Assembly: GCA_029255685.2 (NCBI GenBank)
Contig: CM055312.2
Span: 4,798,649-4,862,648, forward strand
Direction of reading: 5' to 3'
Origin: Silene conica
Lineage: Eukaryota; Streptophyta; Magnoliopsida; Caryophyllales; Caryophyllaceae
Length of the DNA stretch: 64,000 bases
The stretch's first letter is position 1. Every line of letters begins with the position of its first letter. The notes under the pieces were generated by a model. That model ran no database searches. It was not told the origin of the DNA and saw nothing but the letters and a program-made list of their open reading frames with translations. Of this stretch, positions 1-8,641 are shown in pieces. The translations under genes and the position numbers were made by a program.

Positions 1-430
1 GGATTGATTTAGGCAGAATAAATTTTTTTTGAATATCTGACGGAGTAAATTTTTGGAAATATCAGACTTGACATAAATCATGTCTTTTTGTATACGGTTT
101 CCTATAACATTAGATTAATTTTTTCCAAAACTAATCTTTCTGTTAGAATATCATAAAATTTAGAATAAATAGATTGATTTTTTTTCCAAAAGTAATCTAT
201 ATGTTAGAATATCATTAAATTTAGAATAAAATCATATCTTTTTGTTTATTTGGATTGATTTAGGTGGAATAAATTTGTTTGAATATCTGACGGAATAAAT
301 ATTATAATATTAGGTGAGTAATCTTCCGAAATTAATTATCTTCGATTGATCAAAACGTTAATGAACATCAAAATCGACAAAAGTTGAGGAAAAAGGTGGA
401 AACGAAAAGTATTTAAAAAAAAAGGAAAAA
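1..430. repeat. AT-rich flank with short direct duplications
   Basis: Strongly AT-rich sequence without a convincing gene. A segment of about 50 bp at the window start (from ggattgatttaggc through ctgacgga) recurs at about 250-300. A second unit of about 63 bp, with the motif tgttagaatatcat and ending in tttagaataaa, occurs twice in a row at about 109-235. This looks like old local duplication or a degraded repeat. Nothing indicates coding. Confidence 0.5.
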
Positions 431-434
431 AAAG

Positions 435-510
435 TTGCTATTGGGGTTCGAACACGCACGCACTTCGATGTTTGTATTTTACAAGTAATCTTGTAACCAA
501 CTAAGCAAGG
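435..510 (-). other. tRNA-like A-box/B-box pair (possible SINE head)
   Basis: Read on the minus strand, TTGCTTAGTTGG resembles a pol III A box, and about 50 nt downstream GTTCGAACCC resembles a B box or T-loop. No full cloverleaf or acceptor stem can be formed, so this is not a functional tRNA. A tRNA-derived SINE head or a chance match are both possible. Confidence 0.25.
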
Positions 511-1001
511 GTATCAACACATCTATTTAGCAACTACATATCTTTATATTATTCAATGTACTTCATATTATTCGTTTACATCTAATTTAGTTCTTCACCT
601 ATTCATTTCCTTATTTTTAAACATTTAGTGATTTATTTCTTTATTTTTAAAACAAATTATTGCTAGCTTAAATCTTTTCATTTGACCATATCTTATTGCT
701 GAGATTTTTATGCAAAAAAAAATCTTCCTTAGATAATTCACATTTGGTGATAAAATTTGGAGGGAAATATTATCTTTTTGTTTAAATTGTAAGCAAAAAT
801 ATCTTTTCCTTAATATTTGGTGTTAATCTTGATTATTAATCAAATTAATTTAGTGTTGATCTAATTTTAGTTTGACGATTGAATTTAGGATTATCTAAAT
901 TTAATTTGACGATTTGATCTTGATTAATGTTTTGATTAATATAATTATTTTAGGGTAAATGATTTAGTTCAATTATATATGTGTTCAACAATTGATCATG
1001 G
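511..1001. other. AT-rich spacer, nothing recognised
   Basis: I see no coding frame, structured RNA or clear repeat terminus here. It is the host DNA into which the chromovirus inserted. Confidence 0.5.
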
Positions 1002-1006
1002 ATTCT
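1002..1006. repeat. Target-site duplication, left copy (ATTCT)
   Basis: ATTCT directly precedes the first TGTAACATCC terminus and matches ATTCT directly after the last LTR. Five bases is the normal duplication for plant Ty3/gypsy integrases. Confidence 0.93.
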
Positions 1007-1116
1007 TGTAACATCCCGTATTTTCGTAAAATCTAATTTAAGCGATTTTAATTATTTTAAGTAATAAAATAATATTTAATAATTTAATTCGGAAGTTTTT
1101 ATAAATAAATAAGATC

Positions 1117-1145
1117 CGTCTTAAGAACCTCCAGTTCTTAAGACG
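1117..1145 (+). other. 12-bp hairpin near the LTR start
   Basis: CGTCTTAAGAAC (1117-1128) and GTTCTTAAGACG (1134-1145) are perfectly complementary around a 5-nt loop. The same hairpin lies at 8752-8780 and 16402-16430. In the related non-autonomous LTR (54880-54909) two stem positions changed to G-T wobbles, so pairing is kept. It lies upstream of the TATA box, so in the full transcript it would be in the 3' LTR. Confidence 0.75.
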
Positions 1146-1248
1146 AATACAACTTGGCATAGTTAAATATCCGACTCAAGTATTCATCCCATATCCGTTT
1201 TAAAAGTCCGTTCCATTTAATTATTCGGAAAGGACCCACTTGTACTCT

Positions 1249-1254
1249 TATAAA
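1249..1254 (+). promoter_or_regulatory. Putative LTR TATA box
   Basis: TATAAA follows CTCT and precedes CCCTTATGTCGACATC. The non-autonomous relative has TATAAA in the same context at 54988, and both lie 223-242 bp from the LTR start. Copies lie at 8884 and 16534. If transcription starts 25-35 bp downstream, about 2.7 kb of LTR forms the RNA leader. Confidence 0.55.
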
Positions 1255-1390
1255 CCCTTATGTCGACATCTTAAACCCCTTCATCCTCAACACTCCATTC
1301 TTTTACAGTAAACTCAACAATTCATAAACCTCCATAAATCCTCCATTTCTTTTGCTAAAATCTTCATCATCCGTCCTCCGAATCACAAAA

Positions 1391-1528
1391 GTAAGTACAT
1401 TTTCGGAATCCTCGCGCAAATTCCAAGCCATCCGTCACTTTAGTTTTTCAATTTCTTCACTTCGAAAATCCGGCCTGTTTTGGTATAATTCCGTTTTATG
1501 GCCCTAAACTGATTTTTCCGTGTTGTAG
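1391..1528 (+). other. Putative conserved leader intron in LTR
   Basis: A strong donor (AAAA/GTAAGT) at 1391 is followed by a pyrimidine-rich stretch and the acceptor TTGTAG at 1527-1528, giving a 138-bp candidate intron. The non-autonomous LTR keeps a GTAAGT donor at 55119 and an acceptor-like TTGTAAG at about 55259, with similar spacing. Splicing is inferred only from these signals. Confidence 0.35.
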
Positions 1529-1977
1529 GTGAAGGACTCGACAACCCGGACGTTGATAGTTTCATACTCGAGGAGGATCTTTAGCCGGATAAGCTTAAGA
1601 GGTGACGATAATGAGATAACTCGGCCTTTTATGTGTATATTAGCATATTTGATGGATTCTCTTAATTGTTTCTAATTTTAGTTGAGTATTATGATTTCTA
1701 GACTTAGAAACATGTTTAGGTTGTTGTTTATGTGAGGAATTCATGCTTGGAAATATGGTTATGTGTTCCTATGTGATTTTAAGTTTTTCTCATTTTTGCG
1801 ACGGATACATGTATAATTCATTTGAGGATTGTTATGGGAATTATATGCTGGTAGTTTGGTAGTAATTGGTGATTTGTATTGTCGGGTAAACATTATGTAT
1901 AGCAAGCTTGAAGTTTGTAGGTCGATTCACGAAGTTTTCCTTGAATGCGATTTTGCGAAATCCCGTATCAGGCTCTC

Positions 1978-2357
1978 TGAGCCGGTCGACCGACCGGCCG
2001 CCGGTCGACCGGCTGAGGGCGCGTCTTGTATTTTCGAAAGTTTTGAGAATTTGGCCTTGAGACTGCCAGCCGGCCGACCGGCTGCCTGCCGACCGGCTGG
2101 TAGTCATCTTTCCTTGTATTGTGTGTTTTTGCGATAAACATAGCATAGGAGGGAGCCCAGCCGGCAGACCGGCCGCCTGCCAGCCGGCTGGGAGTGCATA
2201 TGGGGATGGATACGATTTTAGTAAAGGCTAGGGAATGGGGTTCCCAGCCGGCCGACCGGCTGCCTGCCGACCGGCTGGGAGTCCTTCTTGGTGTTTTCTC
2301 GGTTTTGAAAAGAGATGTAGGCTGAGGGATCACCAGCCGGCCGACCGGCTGGGGACC
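1978..2357 (+). repeat. GC-rich palindromic module, five hairpins (LTR 1)
   Basis: Five blocks rich in CCGGCCGACCGG, spaced about 90 bp in an AT-rich context, are each self-complementary. Block 1 pairs AGCCGGTCGACC (1980-1991) with GGTCGACCGGCT (2003-2014). Block 3 pairs CCCAGCCGGC (2156-2165) with GCCGGCTGGG (2183-2192). Blocks 2, 4 and 5 pair CCAGCCGG with CCGGCTGG. Block 5 lacks 15 bp present in the other LTRs. Long reading frames across this module are caused by base composition. Equivalent modules lie at 9613-10007, 17263-17657 and, in diverged form, 55729-56043. Confidence 0.8.
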
Positions 2358-2522
2358 CCTGTAAGCTATTTTGTGTTTTTGAAATTAAATCGTAACTTTC
2401 AAACGGTTGTTCAGTTTTGTTTGAAACTCGTTTTGTATACCCGTGGCATGTATTTGAGGTCCCCGGTGTACGGGCAACGTTATATTGGGTTCGGGAATGT
2501 AGTGAGGATAGAGACCCCCCGG

Positions 2523-2534
2523 TCGGGTAACCGA
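2523..2534 (+). other. GNRA-closed hairpin, first copy in LTR 1
   Basis: TCGG-GTAA-CCGA sits inside a conserved frame: GACCCCCC upstream and AGGGAAACCGGCTCTC downstream. The loop GTAA fits the GNRA tetraloop rule. A second copy (3419-3432) has the stem ACTGG/CCAGT, and the non-autonomous element has CCGG-GCAA-CCGG, so stems change with pairing retained while the frame stays constant. Confidence 0.7.
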
Positions 2535-2658
2535 AAGGGAAACCGGCTCTCCCTCGCCCTAGTTCCCGGAATCAATTGAATGTTGATTAGAGGTTTAAGA
2601 AGTTAGAACTATAGGTTAGTTTCTACCTTTGGTTGTTCAGTGGTTACATTGGTTGTCG

Positions 2659-3206
2659 CGTGGTGGGATATGTGTTAAGTTCACCTCTGGACCCACTACG
2701 TGTTTATCTGTCGCGTGATGGGATATGTGTTAAGTTCACCTCTGGACCCGTTACGTGTTTTGCTTGGGCGTGTCAGGATATGTGTTAAGCTCACCTCTGG
2801 ACCTGACACGTGATCGGTTGTCGTACACGGGATATGTGTTAAGCTCACCTCTGGACCCGTTGTGCGATGACTGTGTATTGGGATATGTGTTAAGTTCACC
2901 TCTGGACCCAATACATGTTTGTAGCATTGGGATATGTGTTAAGTTCACCTCTGGACCCTTTGCTTTTGGATGATTAGGGATATGTGTTAAGTTCACCTCT
3001 GGACCCTTTTCATGTTTGTAAGATTAGGGATATGTGTTAAGTTCACCTCTGGACCCTTTTCATGTTTGTAAGTTTAGGGATATGTGTTAAGTTCACCTCT
3101 GGACCCTTTACTTGATTAGATGTTGGGATATGTGTTAAGCTCACCTCTGGACCCGACATAGTGTAGTAATGGGATATGTGTTAAGTTCACCTCTGGACCC
3201 GTTGCT
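2659..3206 (+). repeat. Array of 11 hairpins with constant 24-nt loop (LTR 1)
   Basis: Eleven units of 40-47 nt share a loop containing GTGTTAAGYTCACCTCTGGA. Unit starts are 2659, 2714, 2769, 2821, 2873, 2923, 2971, 3021, 3069, 3120 and 3165. Flanking arms differ between units but remain complementary: unit 3 CGTGTCAGG/CCTGACACG, unit 5 GTGTATTGGG/CCCAATACAT, unit 1 CGTGGTGGG/CCCACTACG, unit 10 ATGTTGGG/CCCGACAT. Units 6-9 keep weaker stems with two or three mismatches each. I count eight G-T wobbles and no C-A oppositions in the seven well-paired units, as expected for selection on plus-sense RNA. This is not a CRISPR array: the constant part is the loop, spacers are short, and the host is a plant. 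Confidence 0.9.
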
Positions 3207-3221
3207 AGTGTTATGAATGTG

Positions 3222-3315
3222 TATCTGCTTGCCTAGATGATGGTACAGTGTCAGATATTCATGATTTGTTATGGATGTTTATCTGCTTGCCTAGATGATG
3301 GTACAGTGTCAGATA
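3222..3315 (+). repeat. Two tandem hairpins with 24-nt loops
   Basis: Two copies of a unit of about 58 bp each form TATCTG/CAGATA (3222-3227 with 3252-3257, and 3280-3285 with 3310-3315) around an identical 24-nt loop beginning CTTGCCTAGATG. The loop length equals that of the preceding array although the loop sequence is unrelated. Confidence 0.6.
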
Positions 3316-3354
3316 TGCATGTCGAGTTGTTGATGTTATTTAGTTGTGGTTTAA

Positions 3355-3374
3355 TCATCCAAGGCATTGGATGA
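3355..3374 (+). other. TCATCCAA hairpin (GGCA loop)
   Basis: TCATCCAA (3355-3362), loop GGCA, TTGGATGA (3367-3374). In the non-autonomous element the equivalent at 53155-53174 is TCGTCCAA-GGCA-TTGGACGA: one A-T pair has become G-C through changes on both arms. The surrounding ACTCTTAG and GGTTTC are conserved. Confidence 0.75.
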
Positions 3375-3778
3375 CTCTTAGTTCGGTTTCATAAATAATT
3401 GGATTGAAAGACCCCCCGACTGGGTAACCAGTAGGGAAACCGGCTCTCCTTCCTATTTGTTTATGAAGTTAGTTGAGAGCCGTGCATGGTAATCGCATGT
3501 TAGTAAGAGATCAGATGATGAGTTGTTTATGCTTCACATGTTGATATATGTTGGAGTATTCTGTATTGTTTTATATGTTACGTGTTGTCACAAAAGGTGG
3601 CTAGGAGAACTCTAGTCACTCCCCACTGATTGTGGCGTACATGTTTTCATGTATGTAGGTACATGCAGGTTGGAGATGGGTTCACGAGGGCTAGCGAGTG
3701 ATGATCCTGCTGTCATCATTGACTTACCTTATATCGTTTAGCTGGACTCGTAGTTGTTACCTTGTTTTGGTGCCGGTA

Positions 3779-3793
3779 GGGATGTTCCATCCC
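3779..3793 (+). other. GGGATG hairpin near LTR end
   Basis: GGGATG-TTC-CATCCC, with a possible outer GCCG/CGGC stem. The non-autonomous element has GGGATA-CGC-TATCCC (53582-53596 and 57445-57459), a compensated G-C to A-T change with an altered loop. Confidence 0.7.
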
Positions 3794-3976
3794 CGGCTGT
3801 TGTATATATTTCTTTTCCGTACTTAGAACCGATACTTATCTATTTTGGTTTTGTTTCTATTTCTGTTTCAATTTAAGACTTCTCGCATGTTGTTGTCTTC
3901 TAAAAAGTTTTAATTCCGCTGAAATTTTGGTACTTTTACGTGTTTACTTTTCCGCTTTCGCGAGGGGTTTTACAGT

Positions 3977-3988
3977 TGGTATCAGAGC
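3977..3988 (+). other. Primer-binding site (initiator tRNA-Met), copy 1
   Basis: TGGTATCAGAGC begins two bases after the LTR end and is the usual plant initiator tRNA-Met primer site. It primes minus-strand DNA synthesis. The identical site in internal part 2 is at 11627-11638. Confidence 0.9.
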
Positions 3989-4140
3989 ATTATTGCTCCC
4001 GACGCACTCATGTGACCCCCAACCTTAACTTGACCAAATAAACAAATAATGAATGAGAGATGGGTAGATTTAAGGACTTAATTTGTAGCCTACTTGTGAT
4101 TGCTAATTGCTAAGCTAATCCTTATTTTCTCTTTTGAAGG

Positions 4141-5160
4141 ATGGTGAGACCTAGAGCTGCTGATAACATAGTACTGCAAGCAATTCAGCATTTGCTTGAG
4201 ACACAGAGACAGCAAGCGGGGAATGTTCCACCTCCTCCACCGCCGGGCGGCGAGACTAATCGTCCGGGTAGCTTTTCCTGGATTGCCTCTCAGATGTCCA
4301 GAAGTCATGTTAGGACCTACGGAGGCGAGGCTGACCCTGTAGCCCTCACAGAGTGGTTCAGAGAGATGGAAAAGAGCTTCACCTTATACTCAGTCGTTAG
4401 GGAGGATAGAGTGCGTTTAGCCGCTCACTTCCTGACATTGGAGGCTGACCGTTGGTGGGCATTGACTGGACCTACCGCTGTTCTTGACCCGATGTTCGAT
4501 TGGGAGGCTTTCAAAGACAGGCTCGAGGCGAGGTTCTACCCCAAGGAGTTGAGATCGCAGAGGTTGAAAGAATTTATGGATTTGAAGCAAGGGAAGATGA
4601 CCGTTCAAGAATTCACTGACAAGTTCAACCAGTTAGCTCATTTTGCATCGAGATTTGTTCGTGATGAGGCTGAGAGGGTGTATTTCTACCGAGGGAAGCT
4701 AGGGCCGAGGATTGAGAGTATGGTTCGTCGTGACTCTACTTCTTTTGTGGAGGTTTATGACGATGCTATTTGGGCCGAGAGTTCTATTCGTGCCATTGAT
4801 GCTGAGACTCGTGCCGCTACTTCCAGCTCACTTCTCACCAGAGATCCGTGTACCAGGGGAAGAGACCATTTGTTCCTTCTACTTCTTCGCCTTCTTCCCA
4901 GAAGAAGCGTTTTGAGAGGTTCTCTGCTCCGGTGGCTAAGACCTTTGTTCACACCGACACATCTCCTAGTGTTTGCCACCGTTGTGGTAAACCTTCTCAT
5001 CCGGGTTTTGACTGTTTCAAGAATGCCTATAAGTGTTTCACTTGTAATGGATTTGGGCATCGATCATATGAGTGTCCTGAGAGGAACACCGCACTTGGCA
5101 AGGCTGCCACTGCTGCTGCAGCGACGAAAGGAGGGAAGCCGAAAGGGAAGATTTTTGTGA
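4141..5160 (+). CDS. gag: Ty3/gypsy Gag, copy 1 (ends out of frame)
   Basis: The start ATG at 4141 follows a 150-bp untranslated stretch and opens [10 protein letters not shown] proline run lies near residues 31-36. The retrotransposon gag capsid-like domain covers roughly residues 60-190, recognisable by [13 protein letters not shown], a YPKELRSQR segment and [12 protein letters not shown]. From about residue 236 the translation stops resembling Gag, and the two CCHC knuckles expected at its C-terminus appear instead in the pol frame. The frame break lies at about 4846-4850, where GTGT looks like a two-base tandem duplication. A programmed -1 shift is the alternative, but I see no classical slippery heptamer. 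Gag would form the particle that packages the element RNA. Copy 2 has the same break. Confidence 0.85.
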   Translation: MVRPRAADNIVLQAIQHLLETQRQQAGNVPPPPPPGGETNRPGSFSWIASQMSRSHVRTYGGEADPVALTEWFREMEKSFTLYSVVREDRVRLAAHFLTLEADRWWALTGPTAVLDPMFDWEAFKDRLEARFYPKELRSQRLKEFMDLKQGKMTVQEFTDKFNQLAHFASRFVRDEAERVYFYRGKLGPRIESMVRRDSTSFVEVYDDAIWAESSIRAIDAETRAATSSSLLTRDPCTRGRDHLFLLLLRLLPRRSVLRGSLLRWLRPLFTPTHLLVFATVVVNLLIRVLTVSRMPISVSLVMDLGIDHMSVLRGTPHLARLPLLLQRRKEGSRKGRFL

Positions 5161-8100
5161 TGACTAGGGCTGAGGCAGAGGCGCATCCTGACATTGTTGC
5201 CGGTATATTTTCTGTTCTTGGCGCTGAGTGCCTTATTTTATTCGATACTGGAGCTTCTTTGTCATTTATATCGACTCAGTTCGCCGACCGTCTAGCTCTT
5301 GAGTCTTCATTGGTTGAGGAGACTTCTATTTCCTTACCTTCTGGAGACGTGTTTTCATGCTCTTCGTCCCATAGGGATGTTCCTATTGTTATTGGTCAAG
5401 CCACATTTCCAGCGGACTTACTGAGATTTCCTCTCGAGGAGTTTGACATTATCCTCGGTATGGATTGGTTATCGCGATACCATGCTCGCTTCGAGTGTCG
5501 CGACCAGAAAATCTGCTTGAGGAGTTCTTCAGGAGTTCGTGTTTCCTATAGGGGAACTCGCCCTCAAAGGGGTGTTCGTGTTATCTCTTCGATGAAAGCT
5601 TCTCATCTTCTTAGGAAGGGTTGCCAAGCCTTCCTGTGTGTTGTTACAGCTGCTAAACCATCGCTACCGAAGCTTGAAGATGTAGCCATTGTTCGTGAGT
5701 ATCCAGATGTGTTCCCAGATGACTTGCCAGGGATACCGCCAGAGAGAGATGTGGAGTTTACTATTGAGCTTGTTCCAGGTACCGGACCGATTTCTAAAGC
5801 TCCTTACCGTATGGCTCCGCCAGAGTTGAAAGAGTTGAAGCAGCAATTGGAAGAGATGATCGAGAAAGGTTTCATTAGACCTAGTGCTTCTCCGTGGGGC
5901 GCTCCCGTTCTGTTCGTCAAGAAGAAAGATGGTTCCATGAGATTGTGCATTGACTATAGAGAGCTGAACCGAGTGACAGTGAAGAATCGATATCCTTTGC
6001 CTAGGATAGATGATTTGTTCGATCAGTTGAGAGGTGCTTCGAGGTTTTCTAAGATTGATCTTCGATCAGGTTATCATCAGATTCCAGTGAGAGAGGCTGA
6101 TATTGCGAAGACTGCATTTCGTACCAGATATGGACATTTTGAGTTCGTGGTTATGCCTTTTGGGTTGACTAATGCACCGGCTATCTTCATGGATCAGATG
6201 AACCGTACCTTCAGTGAGTATTTGGACACTTGTGTCGTGGTTTTTATTGATGACATCTTGATATATTCGAAGACCGATGAGGAACATGCTGAGCATCTTC
6301 GATTGATTCTAGGGATTCTGCGCAAACAGAAATGGTTCGCAAAGTTTTCGAAGTGTGAATTTTGGCTCTCGAAGGTTGCCTTTTTAGGACATGTGATATC
6401 CAGCGAGGGTGTGATGGTAGATCCCGCGAAGATAGAGGCTGTAGTTGATTGGGAGAGTCCTAAGGATGTTGGAGAGATCCGTAGCTTTTTGGGTTTGGCT
6501 GGTTATTATCGTAGATTCGTTGAGGATTTCTCTAGATTAGCTCGCCCGATGACTCAGTTGCTGAAGAAAGAAGCCAAATTTGTGTGGACCGACAAGTGTG
6601 AGAGTTCATTCCAGGAGTTGAAGACCAGATTGACTTCCGCCCCGGTGCTAGCTTTGCCAGAGATCGGAGTGGACTTTGATGTGTATTGTGATGCTTCGAT
6701 GTTAGGACTTGGATGTGTACTGATGCAGAGTGGTAAAGTGATAGCATATTCATCTAGACAGTTGAGAGTTCATGAGGTGAACTATCCGACACATGATTTG
6801 GAGTTGGCCGCAGTTGTTCATGCCTTGAAGATGTGGCGTCATTACCTGATGGGATCTCATTGCCGCATTTTCACCGATCATAAGAGCTTAAAGTACATTT
6901 TCACTCAGAAAGACCTTAACATGAGACAGAGACGTTGGCTAGAGTTGGTGAAGGATTACGACATCGAGTTGTTATATCATGAGGGAAAAGCCAATGTAGT
7001 TGCTGATGCGCTTAGCCGCAAGACTTCTCACTCGATGAGTGCCATGAGGGTATTGCCCGATGAGTTGTGTTCCGAGTTCCGGAAGCTGAGATTAGAGATG
7101 GTGGGTAGTGGTTTTGATTGGTTATCTGCTATGACTGCCGAGCCGTCTTTATATTGGGAGATTCGCCAGAGTTTGCCTTTAGATGCCGACTTCAAGAAGT
7201 TCGAGGCTAAGATTTCGAGTGGTGTTGCACCCGACTTGGTAATAGATGCTGATGGTTTCCTTAAGTTCCGTGGTAGGATGTATGTCCCTGATGTGCCAGA
7301 TTTGAGGAAGAGGGTCCTTGATGAGGCTCATTTGTCACCGTATTCCGTTCATCCAGGTGGAGAGAAGATGCACAAAGATTTGAGGCTTATGTTTTGGTGG
7401 CCTGGTATGAAGAAAGAGATCTTGGATTATGTTAGTAGGTGCTTGACTTGTCAACAAGTCAAGATAGAGCATAGGAGACCTGGTGGTTTGCTACAGCCGC
7501 TTCCCGTTCCTCAGTGGAAGTGGGAGTGCATATCTATGGATTTTGTCACTGCTTTGCCTAAGACCGTGGGAGGCAAAGATGCGATTTGGGTTATTGTTGA
7601 TCGCCTAACTAAGTGTGCCAGATTCGTGCCGATCAGAGAGACTTGGGACATGGATCGTTTAGCTAGGGCTTACGTTGCTGAGATAGTCCGATATCATGGT
7701 GTCCCTAAGGAGATAGTTTCAGATCGTGACCCGAGGTTTTGTTCCAGGTTCTGGAAGGCCTTGCAGGAGGCGATGGGTAGCCGTTTGTTGATGAGCACTG
7801 CTTTTCATGCTGCGACCGATGGTCAGTCCGAGAGGACTATACAGACACTTGAGGATTTGCTCCGCGCTTGTGCTCTCGACTTTCAGAGCTCTTGGGAGCA
7901 GAGTTTGCCGTTGGTAGAGTTTTCTTACAACAACAGTTATCATGCTTCCATTGGTATGGCTCCGTACGAGGCTCTTTACGGTAGGAAGTGCCGTAGCCCT
8001 ATTTGTTGGGATCAGGCTAGCGATGTTCGTGACCTTGGACCTGATCAGCTAGTTGAGACCATTTACCGTGTACAGCTTATTAGGAATAGGATGAAAGCCG

Positions 8101-8576
8101 CTCAGGACCGGCATAAGTCCTATGCAGATGTCCGTCGTCGACCCTTAGAGTTCGAGGAGGGTGACAGTGTATTTTTGAGGGTGTCTCCGATGAAGGGTGT
8201 CAAAAGGTTTGGAGTTAAGGGCAAGCTGAGCCCTAAGTACATTGGACCTTTTGTGATCGCGAAGAAGATTGGTGCCGTAGCTTATCGTTTGGACTTGCCT
8301 CCTAGTTTGGGCAAGGTTCATAACGTTTTTCACGTTTCCCAGCTCCGCAGATACATCAGTGACCCGAGTCATGTTTTGCCTGGAGAGATTGAGAACCTGG
8401 AGCCGAGTCTTGCCTTTGAGGAGCGTCCAGTGAAGATCCTTGACCGTCAGGAGAGGAAGCTTAGGAGCAAGGTGGTGCCCTTGGTGAAGATCCTTTGGCG
8501 TTGCGGCGAGATCGAGGAGCAGACTTGGGAGACTGAGGCATCGATGCGTGCTGCGCATCCTTTCTTATTTGATTGA
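4848..8576 (+). CDS. pol: Ty3/gypsy Pol with Gag zinc knuckles, copy 1
   Basis: The frame is open from 4806 to the stop after 8573. The GTG at 4848 is only a nominal start, because translation presumably continues from gag. Order by residue: two CCHC knuckles (43-56 and 63-76); aspartic protease DTGAS (132-136); reverse transcriptase with [16 protein letters not shown] and catalytic FIDD (466-469); RNase H with YCDAS near 612; integrase with an HHCC zinc region (about 815-870) and a DDE triad whose last interval is D-x35-E (about 899, 960, 996); and a chromodomain-like end with VPLVKILW and EEQTWE. All catalytic motifs appear intact. The product would copy and integrate the element. The C-terminal module marks a chromovirus of the Tekay/Del type. 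The nearly identical copy 2 lies 7,650 bp downstream. Confidence 0.93.
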   Translation: MYQGKRPFVPSTSSPSSQKKRFERFSAPVAKTFVHTDTSPSVCHRCGKPSHPGFDCFKNAYKCFTCNGFGHRSYECPERNTALGKAATAAAATKGGKPKGKIFVMTRAEAEAHPDIVAGIFSVLGAECLILFDTGASLSFISTQFADRLALESSLVEETSISLPSGDVFSCSSSHRDVPIVIGQATFPADLLRFPLEEFDIILGMDWLSRYHARFECRDQKICLRSSSGVRVSYRGTRPQRGVRVISSMKASHLLRKGCQAFLCVVTAAKPSLPKLEDVAIVREYPDVFPDDLPGIPPERDVEFTIELVPGTGPISKAPYRMAPPELKELKQQLEEMIEKGFIRPSASPWGAPVLFVKKKDGSMRLCIDYRELNRVTVKNRYPLPRIDDLFDQLRGASRFSKIDLRSGYHQIPVREADIAKTAFRTRYGHFEFVVMPFGLTNAPAIFMDQMNRTFSEYLDTCVVVFIDDILIYSKTDEEHAEHLRLILGILRKQKWFAKFSKCEFWLSKVAFLGHVISSEGVMVDPAKIEAVVDWESPKDVGEIRSFLGLAGYYRRFVEDFSRLARPMTQLLKKEAKFVWTDKCESSFQELKTRLTSAPVLALPEIGVDFDVYCDASMLGLGCVLMQSGKVIAYSSRQLRVHEVNYPTHDLELAAVVHALKMWRHYLMGSHCRIFTDHKSLKYIFTQKDLNMRQRRWLELVKDYDIELLYHEGKANVVADALSRKTSHSMSAMRVLPDELCSEFRKLRLEMVGSGFDWLSAMTAEPSLYWEIRQSLPLDADFKKFEAKISSGVAPDLVIDADGFLKFRGRMYVPDVPDLRKRVLDEAHLSPYSVHPGGEKMHKDLRLMFWWPGMKKEILDYVSRCLTCQQVKIEHRRPGGLLQPLPVPQWKWECISMDFVTALPKTVGGKDAIWVIVDRLTKCARFVPIRETWDMDRLARAYVAEIVRYHGVPKEIVSDRDPRFCSRFWKALQEAMGSRLLMSTAFHAATDGQSERTIQTLEDLLRACALDFQSSWEQSLPLVEFSYNNSYHASIGMAPYEALYGRKCRSPICWDQASDVRDLGPDQLVETIYRVQLIRNRMKAAQDRHKSYADVRRRPLEFEEGDSVFLRVSPMKGVKRFGVKGKLSPKYIGPFVIAKKIGAVAYRLDLPPSLGKVHNVFHVSQLRRYISDPSHVLPGEIENLEPSLAFEERPVKILDRQERKLRSKVVPLVKILWRCGEIEEQTWETEASMRAAHPFLFD

Positions 8577-8630
8577 GGTATAGTATATAGATTTATATCC
8601 GTTCGAGTTTCGAGGACGAAACTTTTTGAA

Positions 8631-8641
8631 GTTGGGGTGAT
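8631..8641 (+). other. Polypurine tract before LTR 2
   Basis: GTTGGGGTGAT directly precedes the LTR start, after the conserved CGAGGACGAAACTTTTTG. This is the expected plus-strand primer site. Copy 2 is at 16281-16291. Confidence 0.75.

Larger units (their letters stand above)
1007..3974 (+). repeat. LTR 1 of tandem chromovirus (2,968 bp)
   Basis: It starts TGTAACATCC and ends TTTTACA directly before the tRNA-Met primer site. It differs from the other two LTRs by a 15-bp deficit near 2350, inside a GC-rich hairpin, and by A instead of C at 1781. It contains, in order, a 12-bp hairpin (1117-1145), a TATA box, a putative leader intron, five GC-rich hairpins, a GNRA hairpin, an array of 11 hairpins, two further hairpins with 24-nt loops (3222-3257 and 3280-3315), a TCATCCAA hairpin, a second GNRA hairpin and a GGGATG hairpin. 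Confidence 0.95.

Noticed and set aside
1829-2579. Open frames rich in GRPAAGRPAG-type translation in the LTRs (also at 9464, 17114 and 55777)
   Set aside because: They arise from the GC-rich palindromes, are open on both strands, and have no family resemblance. Treated as structural DNA/RNA repeats.
2696-2996. Open frames encoding repeats such as SRGELNTYP or GYVLSSPLD
   Set aside because: They are translations of the hairpin array, open on both strands. The pattern of change keeps pairing, not protein.
2659-3206. CRISPR array
   Set aside because: Regular repeats are present, but spacers are complementary arms of each repeat, the host is a plant and no cas genes exist.
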